In this document: positions 32,317-41,237 of the stretch, in pieces
How positions within the stretch are numbered: position 1 is the stretch's first letter
Layout of the letters: the number at the start of each line of letters is the position of its first letter
NCBI RefSeq assembly: GCF_000826145.2
Contig: NZ_LN651333.1
Span: 109,522-173,521, forward strand
Direction of reading: 5' to 3'
Source: Sporosarcina koreensis
Lineage (GTDB): Bacteria > Bacillota > Bacilli > Bacillales_A > Planococcaceae
Length of the DNA stretch: 64,000 nt
Notes under the pieces: model-generated
Told to the model about the DNA's origin: nothing
Databases searched by the model: none
What the model saw: only the letters and a program-made list of their open reading frames with translations
Position numbers and translations under genes: made by a program

Positions 32317-33039
32317 TCATTTCTCCTGTTCCGGTACCTCGCAGCTGCCGTCTGTGCACGTGCCAGCACCGCTTTCCGTCGCCAAGTCCTCGAATGGCAT
32401 GACCGGTTCCTCCTCGAGCACTTTCTCAAGCGCCTGCAGGAACGCTTCCTTTGGCTGAGCACCCGAAATGGCATATTTCCGGTTGAACACGAAGAACGGA
32501 ACACCCGTGACGCTGAACTGTCTCGCCAGTTCGATATCCGCCCGCACGTCCCCGGCGAATGCATCCGGATCATTGGCAACTTTCTCTGCCTCGTCTTTCG
32601 GCAGGCCGACGTCCATCGCCAGCTCTGTGAGCACCGCTGTATTGCCGACATCCCTGGATTCTGTGAAATTCGCATATAGGATTTTCTCAGCCAGCACATC
32701 ATCTTTGCCATGCAGCTGTGCAAACTTCGTCATGCGGTGCGCATTGAACGTATTCGTAGGTTTCATCGTATCAAACCGGAAATCGAGACCGACCTCCGCT
32801 GCCTGCACGGCGATCGACTGCATCATCTGCTTCGACTGTTCAGCACTGCCGAACTTCTTGCCCATGCTCTCATAGAAGTCCTGACCATGATACTCTTCTG
32901 CATCCGGATCCAGCTGGTAGCTCCTGAACTCGATTTCCACACGGTCCTTCCCGCGGAATTCTTCCAGAGCACTTTCCAGCTTCCGTTTTCCGATGTAACA
33001 GAATGGACACACAAAATCAGACCAGATTTCAATCTTCAT
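32317..33039 (-). CDS. DsbA-family oxidoreductase, FrnE-like
   Basis: A 240-residue thioredoxin-fold protein. WSDFVCPFCYIGKRKLESAL shows the CPFC redox pair at the start, and the insertion and GVPFFVFNRKYAISGAQP (cis-Pro, GVP) are typical of FrnE-like DsbA proteins. It has no signal peptide, so it probably acts in the cytoplasm. A C-terminal GTCTDGSCEV adds two cysteines. ATG 33039 follows GGGAGGAGA. It probably handles thiol-disulfide exchange in stress; the substrate is unknown. Confidence 0.83.
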   Translation of the reverse strand: MKIEIWSDFVCPFCYIGKRKLESALEEFRGKDRVEIEFRSYQLDPDAEEYHGQDFYESMGKKFGSAEQSKQMMQSIAVQAAEVGLDFRFDTMKPTNTFNAHRMTKFAQLHGKDDVLAEKILYANFTESRDVGNTAVLTELAMDVGLPKDEAEKVANDPDAFAGDVRADIELARQFSVTGVPFFVFNRKYAISGAQPKEAFLQALEKVLEEEPVMPFEDLATESGAGTCTDGSCEVPEQEK

Positions 33040-33150
33040 ATTCTTTCTCCTCCCTTATAGTAAAGCGCTTTCTTTCACTATAGCATCCCGGGCAGGTGAA
33101 AACGACTGAAGGAACCTGCATGGCGGGTGATTGACAATTCCTGAAACTTG

Positions 33151-33179
33151 TTGACATGTCAGCCGTATGCCTATACAGT
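33151..33179 (+). promoter_or_regulatory. Predicted sigma-A promoter of the siderophore operon
   Basis: TTGACA (33151-33156) and TACAGT (33174-33179) at 17 bp spacing. The Fur-box-like palindrome lies just downstream. Confidence 0.6.
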
Positions 33180-33190
33180 AGAAAAAGAAA

Positions 33191-33209
33191 TTGAGAATGA
33201 TTATCAATG
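33191..33209 (+). promoter_or_regulatory. Fur-box-like operator
   Basis: TTGAGAATGATTATCAATG closely resembles the Fur consensus GATAATGATTATCATTATC, and lies between the promoter and the lipoprotein start. Iron-dependent repression is expected. Confidence 0.82.
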
Positions 33210-33231
33210 AAAATCCAGGAGGGAACAATTC

Positions 33232-34320
33232 ATGAATGCAAAAAAGAAACTATCCATCTCCGCACTTCTGACAGCTTTCCTGATGATGCTTCTGCTGGCC
33301 GGCTGTTCCGGTCAGAAAGCATCTGAAAGCAAACCGGCTCAAGAGCCATCCGGCAGCGGCGATCCATCAGAAACGGATACATCAGAAGATGCAGCAGATG
33401 ATACACAGTACCCGATCACTATCAAGCATGCCTTCGGCGAAACGGTGATCGAGAGCAAACCGGAACGGGTCGCGACCGTACAATGGGCGAACCACGATGT
33501 TGCTCTTGCGCTCGGTGTGGTTCCGGTCGGCTTCTCCGCTGCAAACTATGGTGTCCAGGATGACAGCGGTATGCTTCCATGGACTGCCGAAAGGCTGAAA
33601 GAGCTGGACGCCTCGGACCCGAACATCTACCAGGATACGGACGGACTGGATTTCGAGGCGATCTCAGACTCGAAGCCGGATGTCATCCTCGCTGCCTACT
33701 CGGGAATCACACAGGAAGATTACGATACGTTAAGTGAAATCGCTCCTGTCATCGCATATCCGGACAAGCCTTGGGCTACGACATGGCGTGAACAGGTGCT
33801 CCTGAACTCTGAAGGTATGGGCATGAAACAAGAGGGCGAACAGCTCATCAAGGATACGGAAGAGAAAATCCAGCAGGCAGCAGACAAGTACCCGCAGCTC
33901 AAAGGGAAAACGGTTGCATGGGTTAACTTCTCTGCACAGGACATGTCGAAACTGCATCTGTACACACCTGCAGACCCACGCGGAGAATTCCTGAACGAGC
34001 TCGGCATGGACTATCCGAAGACAGTCACTGATGCCATCACGGATCCTGACAGCTATTCGTTCGAATTCAGCGCTGAAAACGCGGATCTTCTGAATGATGC
34101 GGACATCATCGTCGGGTATGGTGGAAACGATCTGTACGAAGCGGTCAAAGCTGATCCTTTGCTCGGCAAAATCCCCGCGATCGAGCGCGGTTCCATTGTC
34201 TTCATCGGAGACAACACGCCGCTTGCAGCGTCCGGCAACCCGAATCCTCTCTCCATCGCCTATACTCTCGACGACTATGTGAAACTGCTGGCTGACGCAG
34301 CAGATAAGGTCAATGACTAA
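33232..34320 (+). CDS. Iron-siderophore ABC transporter substrate-binding lipoprotein
   Basis: A 362-residue lipoprotein with signal MNAKKKLSISALLTAFLMML...LLAGC, a serine/glutamate-rich linker, then a FecB/PeriBP-like domain: ITIKHAFGETVIESKPERVATV is the standard opening of the family, LIKDTEEKI the connecting helix, and PADPRGEFLNELGMDYP a typical late block. It should capture an Fe(III)-siderophore outside the membrane. ATG follows AGGAGGGAAC. It is the first gene of the operon with two permeases and an ATPase; a Fur box lies upstream. Confidence 0.9.
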   Translation: MNAKKKLSISALLTAFLMMLLLAGCSGQKASESKPAQEPSGSGDPSETDTSEDAADDTQYPITIKHAFGETVIESKPERVATVQWANHDVALALGVVPVGFSAANYGVQDDSGMLPWTAERLKELDASDPNIYQDTDGLDFEAISDSKPDVILAAYSGITQEDYDTLSEIAPVIAYPDKPWATTWREQVLLNSEGMGMKQEGEQLIKDTEEKIQQAADKYPQLKGKTVAWVNFSAQDMSKLHLYTPADPRGEFLNELGMDYPKTVTDAITDPDSYSFEFSAENADLLNDADIIVGYGGNDLYEAVKADPLLGKIPAIERGSIVFIGDNTPLAASGNPNPLSIAYTLDDYVKLLADAADKVND

Positions 34321-35353
34321 CCCGGTCATCGCCAAGCGCAAACCGCTCAGTTTCCACTTTCCCAAGCATTTCTGGATTGTGCTGGCCGGCAGCTTCATCC
34401 TGATTGCAGCATGTGCTGCCGCTTCTCTCGCTTTCGGGTCGCGCACCGTCGGCCTGCAGGAGCTCATCGACGGACTGTTCCACCCGGATGTCCATACATA
34501 CGGTGCGGATGTTGTGCGGAAACGGATCTCCCGTACGGTGTTCAGCCTGTTCTGCGGAGCAGCACTCGGTGTATCGGGGGCACTCATGCAGTCGGTCACC
34601 CGCAATCCGATTGCGGACCCGAGCATTCTCGGCGTCAATACGGGGGCGTCCCTGTTCGTCGTCGGCGGAATCGCATTCCTGCATATCAGTACGGCCAGCC
34701 AGTATATCTGGCTCGCACTTGCAGGAGCTGCCATCACTGCCGTCTTCGTATTCGGCATCGGCTCTCTCGGCAGAAGCGGCGCAACCCCTATAAAACTAGT
34801 CTTGGCAGGAGCCGCCACCAGCGCGGCCCTGTCTTCGCTTGTTTTAGCCATCCTGATCCCCCGCTCGCACGTCATGGATCAGTTCCGCTTCTGGCAGGTC
34901 GGCAGTGTCGGTGCAGGCAATTGGAGCTCGGTCTCCACATTTGCGCCGTTCCTGATCATCGGATTGTTCCTTGCCATCGTCTCGGGTCCTGCGCTGAATG
35001 CGCTGGCGCTCGGTGATGACGTGGCGAAGGGGCTTGGTGTGCGGACAGGGGTGATCCGCGTGATTTCAGCACTCGGTGCAGTTCTCCTCTGCGGCGCTGC
35101 GACAGCGCTGGCCGGTCCGATCGGCTTCATCGGACTGCTTGCAACGCATGTCATGCGGCTCATTCTCGGGCCTGATCTGCGGTTTGTCATCCCCATGTCC
35201 GCGTTTGCCGGGGCGATCATCTTAACAGCCTCGGACGTCGCGGGCAGGCTCCTCGGCAGTCCGGGAGAATTGGAAGTGGGCGTCGTCACGGCGTTCATCG
35301 GGGCTCCGCTCCTCATACTATTAGCGATGAAATCGAAAGTGCGGTCACTATGA
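34313..35353 (+). CDS. FecCD-family siderophore permease, subunit 1
   Basis: A 346-residue membrane protein with about ten helices. KRISRTVFSLFCGAALGVSGALMQSVTRNPIADPSILGVNTGA is the conserved FecCD region (given here as the visible block at about residues 64-106), and FIGLLATHVMRLILGPD near the C terminus is the coupling-helix region. It transports the siderophore with its partner permease and ATPase. The start overlaps the end of the substrate-binding gene by 8 bases. Confidence 0.9.
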   Translation: MTNPVIAKRKPLSFHFPKHFWIVLAGSFILIAACAAASLAFGSRTVGLQELIDGLFHPDVHTYGADVVRKRISRTVFSLFCGAALGVSGALMQSVTRNPIADPSILGVNTGASLFVVGGIAFLHISTASQYIWLALAGAAITAVFVFGIGSLGRSGATPIKLVLAGAATSAALSSLVLAILIPRSHVMDQFRFWQVGSVGAGNWSSVSTFAPFLIIGLFLAIVSGPALNALALGDDVAKGLGVRTGVIRVISALGAVLLCGAATALAGPIGFIGLLATHVMRLILGPDLRFVIPMSAFAGAIILTASDVAGRLLGSPGELEVGVVTAFIGAPLLILLAMKSKVRSL

Positions 35354-36381
35354 TAAAAGATACGATACGATACATTCAAACAGGAAGAAAACAGCGTGCA
35401 CGGCGGTTCCGTCTCGTCACCATCAGTCTTGCCGCGCTCGCAGCGGTCCTGTGCGGCACCATGCTGATGCTCGGCAATACGATCTATCCTCTCGGCACCG
35501 TTCTCCGGGCATTATCGGGCGAGCAGATTCCGGGCGCGTCGTTCGCTGTCTCGACGATTCGGCTTCCGCGCATGCTGGCCGGCCTATTTGCAGGGTTCGC
35601 ATTCGGTCTGGCCGGAACCGTGTTCCAGACAATGCTGCGCAATCCCCTGGCAAATCCGAACGTCATCGGCATCACGACCGGTTCGAGTGCAGCAGCAGTC
35701 TTCTGCATCGTCATCCTGCATACGAGCGGCGCGGTCGTATCAGCGGTCTCCGTTGCGGCAGGCCTTGCGACCGTAGTGCTCATCTACTTGCTGTCACGCG
35801 GCAGGACATTCTCCATCGGCCGCCTGATCCTGGTCGGAATCGGTATCCAGGCGATGCTCGATGCGCTCATCTCTTACCTGCTTCTGATCGGCGCCGAGCA
35901 GGATCTGCCGGCTGCTTTCCGCTGGCTCAGCGGCAGTCTGAACGGCTCGAAGATGGATCAGCTGCCGCCGCTCCTCATCGCTGTCCTGATCGGCACACCG
36001 GTCGTCCTGGTGCTCAGTAAACAGCTCAGCATCCTCGAACTCGGCGAGCAGGCGGCGTCGTCACTCGGAGTCCGGACAGATTTCACACGCATCGTTCTCA
36101 TTGTCGCATCTGTCATCATGATCTCGATCGCAACAGCGACCACGGGACCGATCGCATTCGTCGCGTTCCTCTCGGGTCCGATCGCCAAACGCCTTGTCGG
36201 CGCCGGCTTTTCAGCAGTCATCCCCGCCGGTCTCGTAGGTGTCAACCTTGTCCTTGCGGCGGATCTGATCGGGCAGTTCGCATTCACGGCACGGTATCCC
36301 GCCGGCGTCATCACCGGGATCATCGGGGCGCCGTACCTGATCTACCTGCTCATCCGCATGAACCGAAAGGGGGAATTATGA
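35350..36381 (+). CDS. FecCD-family siderophore permease, subunit 2
   Basis: A 343-residue membrane protein, about ten helices, paralogous to the preceding permease: RLPRMLAGLFAGFAFGLAG followed by NPLANPNVIGITTGSSAAA is the FecCD signature and FVAFLSGPIAKRLVGAGFSA the coupling region. ATG overlaps the upstream stop (ATGA). The two permeases should form the heterodimeric channel. Confidence 0.9.
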   Translation: MIKDTIRYIQTGRKQRARRFRLVTISLAALAAVLCGTMLMLGNTIYPLGTVLRALSGEQIPGASFAVSTIRLPRMLAGLFAGFAFGLAGTVFQTMLRNPLANPNVIGITTGSSAAAVFCIVILHTSGAVVSAVSVAAGLATVVLIYLLSRGRTFSIGRLILVGIGIQAMLDALISYLLLIGAEQDLPAAFRWLSGSLNGSKMDQLPPLLIAVLIGTPVVLVLSKQLSILELGEQAASSLGVRTDFTRIVLIVASVIMISIATATTGPIAFVAFLSGPIAKRLVGAGFSAVIPAGLVGVNLVLAADLIGQFAFTARYPAGVITGIIGAPYLIYLLIRMNRKGEL

Positions 36382-37193
36382 TGAAACCGACACACCGCTT
36401 CCAGGCAGACCGGCTGCAGGCCGGCTACGACCAGAAAACGATCTTGAAGGGGATCGATCTGGAAATTCCGAGCGGCAAGATCAGCGTCATCATCGGGGCC
36501 AACGCCTGCGGCAAGTCGACGCTGCTGAAAACGATGGCCCGCCTCATCAAGCCGTCGGCAGGCAGCGTCCTGCTCGACGGACAACCGATCGGCAGCATGC
36601 CGTCCAAAAAGCTCGCCCGCGTGCTCGGCATGCTGCCGCAGTCGCCGATCGTCCCGGAAGGCATCACTGTCGCCGATCTCGTCGGACGCGGCCGCTTTCC
36701 GCATCAGTCCCTGCTGAGCGGATGGAGTGCCAAAGATTACGAGGCAGTCGCCGAAGCGATGGAAATCATGGATATCACCGAACTCGCAAACCGCAATATC
36801 GATGAACTGTCTGGCGGTCAGCGCCAGCGTGTCTGGATCGCCATGGCACTGGCCCAGCAGACCGATATCCTGTTCCTCGACGAGCCGACGACATTCCTTG
36901 ATATTACGTACCAGGTTGAAATCCTCGACCTGCTGACGGACCTGAATCACAAATATGGCACGACGATCGTCATGGTGCTCCATGACATCAACCTGTCGGC
37001 CCGCTATGCGGACTACATGTTCGCGCTCCGCACCGGTGAACTCATTTACGAAGGAACCCCCAAGCAGGTCGTAACTGCTGAATCGATGCTGGACATATTC
37101 GGCATGGACTGCATGGTCATCGAGGATCCGATTTCCGGTTCGCCGTTCACTATACCGATCGGCCGCCATCATACGGCTAAAGCCGAAGCATAA
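36378..37193 (+). CDS. Siderophore ABC transporter ATP-binding protein
   Basis: A 271-residue ABC ATPase of the FepC/FhuC type. [20 protein letters not shown] is Walker A, LSGGQRQRVWIAMALAQQ the signature, DILFLDEPTTFLDITYQ Walker B with D-loop, and VMVLHDINLSARYADYMF the H-loop. It powers siderophore import. ATG 36378 follows GGGGGAAT and overlaps the permease stop. Last gene of the operon, closed by a 14 bp hairpin. Confidence 0.93.
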   Translation: MMKPTHRFQADRLQAGYDQKTILKGIDLEIPSGKISVIIGANACGKSTLLKTMARLIKPSAGSVLLDGQPIGSMPSKKLARVLGMLPQSPIVPEGITVADLVGRGRFPHQSLLSGWSAKDYEAVAEAMEIMDITELANRNIDELSGGQRQRVWIAMALAQQTDILFLDEPTTFLDITYQVEILDLLTDLNHKYGTTIVMVLHDINLSARYADYMFALRTGELIYEGTPKQVVTAESMLDIFGMDCMVIEDPISGSPFTIPIGRHHTAKAEA

Positions 37194-37209
37194 AACTGAT
37201 GCACACGCG

Positions 37210-37245
37210 GAGGAGCTGTCTTTTGCAAAGACAGCTCCTCTGTTT
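37210..37245 (+). terminator. Terminator of the siderophore operon
   Basis: GAGGAGCTGTCTTT pairs with AAAGACAGCTCCTC around a short loop, then TGTTTTC. Confidence 0.9.
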
Positions 37246-37335
37246 TCATATTGAAGTATGAATATTCTTCAAATTAATGATATACTAAGCATAGAATGTT
37301 GGTAGATTGTCACCAGAAACGGAGGAACGGATGTG

Positions 37336-37635
37336 ATGAATGCATTGATTGTCATCGCCATTCTTGCAGCAGCCCTTCTTCTCTTCAATGTACTGATGGG
37401 CTACCGGAAAGGCAATATCACCCTCGACTTGGATCATCGCCATTCAAGTCTCAGCAAACAGGCGGAGGAAGTGACAGCCGAACTGGAGAAACAGGGCCGC
37501 CGCGCGGAATACAAAGGGAACGGCTTCTACGTTGTGGACGGCAAGGAGTATGCGGTCCGCCCGCAGAATGTCTCGATGGGCGGCGCGGCCCTGCAGCGGA
37601 CCGTGCTCATTCCGGCCGAACGGTACAAAGCGTGA
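37336..37635 (+). CDS. Small membrane-anchored protein, 99 aa
   Basis: ATG 37336 (or GTG 37333) follows GGAGGA. One N-terminal hydrophobic segment (NALIVIAILAAALLLFNVLM) anchors a small charged domain, with VTAELEKQGRRAEYKGNGFYVVDG as its core. I recognise no family. It has its own terminator and is not part of the siderophore operon. Confidence 0.62.
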   Translation: MNALIVIAILAAALLLFNVLMGYRKGNITLDLDHRHSSLSKQAEEVTAELEKQGRRAEYKGNGFYVVDGKEYAVRPQNVSMGGAALQRTVLIPAERYKA

Positions 37636-37658
37636 AGACAGCAGTCTCACGCTTTTTT
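37629..37658 (+). terminator. Terminator after the 99 aa membrane protein
   Basis: AGCGTGA pairs with TCACGCT, followed by TTTTT, overlapping the end of the coding region. Confidence 0.7.
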
Positions 37659-37756
37659 GTATGCGTTCCGTTCCACTGGCCAGCTCCGAACCCGTTTCAA
37701 AAGCTCCACAGCAGGGTAACACAACCCGTAACTACGTCTTACCTTAGAGGTGAACT

Positions 37757-38266
37757 GTGTTTTTCAATGGATGGGAACCGATACTCCGGACTGTTGCTGT
37801 CGGCATACTCAGTTACATAGGATTGATCATCATATTGCGCGTTTCCGGCAAACGCACCTTGGCGAAGATGAACGCCTTCGACTTTGTCGTGACCGTTGCC
37901 CTCGGCTCCACTCTGGCCACAATCCTTCTCACCAAAAAGGTTGCGCTGGCAGAAGGAATGACTGCATTCATCGTCCTGATCGGCATGCAGTATGCAGTTG
38001 CCTGGCTATCCGTGCGTTCCGGAACTGTCAGTCAGCTCATTAAATCGGAACCTCAATTATTATATTACCGCGGGCAGTTCATAGAAAAGACGATGAAAAA
38101 AGAACGCGTTTTGGAAGTGGAAATCCTGCAGGCGGCCAGGTCGAGCGGCCTTGCTTCCCTGGAAGAAGCGGTAGCGGTCATTTTAGAGACCGACGGCAGC
38201 ATCTCGGTCGTCAACAAGTCACACGACACGGCATACTCAACACTCCGGAATATTGAAAAACCGTAA
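37757..38266 (+). CDS. DUF421 (YetF-like) membrane protein
   Basis: A 169-residue member of DUF421. The N-terminal half has three hydrophobic segments with GKRTLAKMNAFDFVVTVALG, the family's conserved GKR and DFV positions, and the C-terminal half is the cytosolic DUF421 fold (LLYYRGQFIEKTMKKERVLEVE; AVILETDGSISVV). The role is unknown; relatives are linked to spore or membrane homeostasis in other species. GTG 37757 follows GAGGTGAACT. It ends in a perfect-stem terminator shared with the convergent gene. Confidence 0.85.
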   Translation: MFFNGWEPILRTVAVGILSYIGLIIILRVSGKRTLAKMNAFDFVVTVALGSTLATILLTKKVALAEGMTAFIVLIGMQYAVAWLSVRSGTVSQLIKSEPQLLYYRGQFIEKTMKKERVLEVEILQAARSSGLASLEEAVAVILETDGSISVVNKSHDTAYSTLRNIEKP

Positions 38267-38293
38267 GGCGGATGTCCCGCCTCACGGTTTTTT
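38259..38293 (+). terminator. Terminator between DUF421 gene and convergent membrane gene
   Basis: AACCGTAAGGCGG pairs with CCGCCTCACGGTT (one mismatch) and is followed by TTTTTC. Confidence 0.85.
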
Positions 38294-39285
38294 CATTGTT
38301 CGTCCTGCTGCCGATCCATCATCCGCTTATTTTCTGCCAGGACTTTTTCGAAATAAGACAGTTCCCCGGCCTGCCTGTCCTTAGCGGTTCCCCTGTCAGT
38401 ATCCAAACTGGCAGTTGCCTCCTCAGGAGATGAAGGGGTTGTCAGGACTTCCTCCAAGAAGCTCGAAGCATCCGGGACGTCTTCCTCAAAGCCGTCCTCG
38501 GCATACTCCGGTTCTTCCTCCAGTGACGGGATACCGGCTGGATCCTGCAGCCGTTCGACGCTGTCCGGATGCGTCATTTCCAGCAATTCATTCATATAAT
38601 TCATCCACTTCTGCAGACTGCCCCTCGCATCCTCATAGTCCACCGAGTCTTTGGCGATATTCGCAGACTCCTCGTAGTAGAAGTTCAGCCGGTGGAACGG
38701 CGCAATGATATCATCGGTCTGCACAATGAGCGCCAGCAACTGGATCCGGCCATTCTCATCCTGACTGATGCCCAGTTTCTTGCTTTTGGTGATGGTGTCG
38801 GCGATATACTCCCTGATCGATACCGTGCTGCAGGCAGCCGCAACCGCTTCTGTCCTCCGGTTCTCGACAAGGGCGGCGGCTACTACTTCACCAAAGCCGT
38901 ATTCGGTCACCCGGTAGTCCATGCCGTAGAAAGGTTTCTTCACGATCTGCCCTGTCTTATCGAAAGCGGTCCATATGTACAAGCGCTGTTCCCGGAAATC
39001 CACAGCAATCCTTGACAGCAGATCCCACGATGCCGCAGAAGGGAGTTTAGTGAAATCGACACCCGGCTGCGAATAGGTAAAGAGTTTCTCCCGCTGCTTC
39101 TTTTTGCGCCGCGTCTCTGTTTTCAGCGAGATGGTGAAAATGAGAATTCCGAAAGCCGCCATCACGCCCGCCGCCATGTACAGCCCGGTTCCCGAAACGA
39201 AGATACCGATGATCGCGAGGATCACACCAATGATCGGCAGCAGGCATCCTGCGCAGCCCGTCATGCTCGTGTAGGTATTGGACAA
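38293..39285 (-). CDS. Membrane-anchored protein of unknown function, 330 aa
   Basis: TTG 39285 lies 8 bases after AGGAGGG, and is preferred. Two hydrophobic segments at the N terminus (CLLPIIGVILAIIGIFVSGT; AAGVMAAFGILIFTISL) are followed by a basic stretch, RRKKKQREK, and a long cytoplasmic domain ending in an acidic, Glu-rich tail. No known domain recognised. CAGC near the start is a CxxC-like pair inside the first hydrophobic region. Single gene; divergent from nothing nearby. Confidence 0.65.
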   Translation of the reverse strand: MSNTYTSMTGCAGCLLPIIGVILAIIGIFVSGTGLYMAAGVMAAFGILIFTISLKTETRRKKKQREKLFTYSQPGVDFTKLPSAASWDLLSRIAVDFREQRLYIWTAFDKTGQIVKKPFYGMDYRVTEYGFGEVVAAALVENRRTEAVAAACSTVSIREYIADTITKSKKLGISQDENGRIQLLALIVQTDDIIAPFHRLNFYYEESANIAKDSVDYEDARGSLQKWMNYMNELLEMTHPDSVERLQDPAGIPSLEEEPEYAEDGFEEDVPDASSFLEEVLTTPSSPEEATASLDTDRGTAKDRQAGELSYFEKVLAENKRMMDRQQDEQ

Positions 39286-39412
39286 TTAGGGTTCCCTCCT
39301 TTTGACACCAGTATACCGTACAGTACGGCTATCGGCCGCCTATGGTTTCATGTTTGCAGTTGCAGAAAGCACCCGGTCCGAGAAAGCGGCCGGATTTCCC
39401 TTTCCCCGCAGA

Positions 39413-39445
39413 AACGGCCCTGTTCCGCTTGGGGACAGGGCCGTT
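39413..39445 (-). terminator. Terminator of the second GMC module
   Basis: AACGGCCCTGT pairs with ACAGGGCCGTT; on the minus strand TTTCTG follows, a weak T tract. Confidence 0.6.
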
Positions 39446-39456
39446 CGTCTGTATGA

Positions 39457-41211
39457 TCAGGCGTTCGTCTCCAATGCTGCCTGCGCAACATTGCCGCCTT
39501 CTTTCAGGAATTTGATCATCCCTTCGGCTGCGCGGTACGCGAACGCACCGATCGTGACGGTCGGATTGTAGTTGCTGTTGTGCGGGAATGTCGAGCCGCC
39601 GACAACAAACAGATTGTCCATGTCCCACATTTGGGAATACGTATTCACTGCGGAGTTCGATGGGTCGGAACCCATGATTGTCCCGCCGAAGAAGTGATCG
39701 GTGTAGAATTTGTGATCGAACTCGATATCGTCCTTGACGACATCGACATGCATATCATCCGCACCCATCTGCTTCATGATTTCCTCACAGCGCGCCACAC
39801 CGGCTTTCGCCCGGTTGCGGTCCTGCTGATCGTATGTCACGGTCACACGCAAAAGCGGATTGCCGAGTGCATCCTTATACGTCGGATCGAGATCCATGTA
39901 TGTCGTCTTGTTCGGCAGGAAACCGCTCTGTGCTGTGATGAACAGGTTCCGGTTGAAGTATTTCAGCGACTGCTTCTTGAATTCCTTGCCCCATCTCGGT
40001 GTTCCGTCGGGTACTTCGTTATGGGCGATCGGCCGTGTGCCGAGCTGGCTGTAGTGCACTTCATAGCCATGGAGGTAATCGAGATCGGTATGATCCTCGT
40101 TGTCCCCGCTGAAATCATCGATCGATGCGCCGAGACCGCCTGTTCCCATGAAGTTGTTGAACTTCTTGTCTTCGAAGAAACCGCGTGCCCCGATGTAGGT
40201 CGACAGGTTGTTGAAGTGGCCTGTGAAGTTCTTGCCGATGATCCCCTGGCCCGTCGCCGGGTTGTATGGCGTGCCGATCTTGGACGTCAGCAGCAGCTGG
40301 GTGTTCGTGAAGACGAATCCTGCCAGCACGACGAGATCAGCCGGCTGTTCGAATTCCTGGCCGGTCGTAATATCCGTATAGACCAGTCCGTTCGCCTTGC
40401 TGCCGTCATGACTCACTCGGTTGACATTCGCCCCGTTGCGGATTTCAAGCTTGCCAGTCTTCGAGGCAGTGGCGAGCACCGTGCCGATCGGGTCGGCTTT
40501 CGCGCCGAAATCGCAGCCGTATTCCTCACAGAAGGCGCAGTACACACAGCCATTGATCTTCTCTCCATCCGGATTCGTGTATGTCTGGGAGTTGTTCGCA
40601 GACGGAATCCTGTACGGATGGTACCCAAGTTCCTTTGTCGCTTCGCTGAACAGGCGGATGGTCGGTGTCATTTTCATAGGCGGGTTCGGATACTTGTCGG
40701 AACGCGGGGGCCCGATTGGATTTTCCTCACCTGAAATCCCTGCTGTTTTCTCGTATTTATCATAATAAGGCTCGAGCTCGTCGTATGAAATGCCCCAGTC
40801 CTGCATCGTGGAATTTTTAGGGATTTTCCCTTTGCCGTAGCGTTCCACCGTTTTGCTGTATATTTCAAAATCATATGGGAGCCAGCGGAATGCCATGCCG
40901 TTCCAATGATTCCCTGCTCCGCCTGTATGGTTCCCGAGTCGTGCATTCGAATTGTTCCGGACAGGAATGGCTTCCTTGTCCATCGAATTCCGTGATGTGA
41001 TGGTGGTTTTGTTCAGATCCTGCATCAGGTCATATCGTTTCGAGTAGCGCAGTTCGTCCTTCGTACCGACGAAGTCCTCGTGTTTCTTGTCTCCGCCCCG
41101 TTCCAGGATGACGACATTGTAGCCGGCTTTTGTCAGTTCTGCAGCCGCGATGCCGCCTGTCCAGCCGGAACCGACGATGACTGCGTCCACTTTCTGAAGT
41201 TTCTTCACCAT
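39457..41211 (-). CDS. GMC-family oxidoreductase, FAD-dependent (copy 2)
   Basis: A 584-residue paralogue of the gene at 2986-4731. VIVGSGWTGGIAAAELTKAG is the FAD loop and LERGG the ribose-binding acid. NGCVYCAFCEEYGCDFGAK retains the four-cysteine motif (CxxCxxCxxxxC) near residue 220. The C-terminal region differs at the active site: FPHNSNYNPTVTI has Asn before PT where copy 1 has His, so the two may prefer different substrates. Start ATG 41211 follows GAGGAAAGAC. Its Tat-signal partner lies 26 bp upstream on the same strand. Confidence 0.85.
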   Translation of the reverse strand: MVKKLQKVDAVIVGSGWTGGIAAAELTKAGYNVVILERGGDKKHEDFVGTKDELRYSKRYDLMQDLNKTTITSRNSMDKEAIPVRNNSNARLGNHTGGAGNHWNGMAFRWLPYDFEIYSKTVERYGKGKIPKNSTMQDWGISYDELEPYYDKYEKTAGISGEENPIGPPRSDKYPNPPMKMTPTIRLFSEATKELGYHPYRIPSANNSQTYTNPDGEKINGCVYCAFCEEYGCDFGAKADPIGTVLATASKTGKLEIRNGANVNRVSHDGSKANGLVYTDITTGQEFEQPADLVVLAGFVFTNTQLLLTSKIGTPYNPATGQGIIGKNFTGHFNNLSTYIGARGFFEDKKFNNFMGTGGLGASIDDFSGDNEDHTDLDYLHGYEVHYSQLGTRPIAHNEVPDGTPRWGKEFKKQSLKYFNRNLFITAQSGFLPNKTTYMDLDPTYKDALGNPLLRVTVTYDQQDRNRAKAGVARCEEIMKQMGADDMHVDVVKDDIEFDHKFYTDHFFGGTIMGSDPSNSAVNTYSQMWDMDNLFVVGGSTFPHNSNYNPTVTIGAFAYRAAEGMIKFLKEGGNVAQAALETNA

Positions 41212-41237
41212 TGTCTTTCCTCCTCATTTTTGGCCGC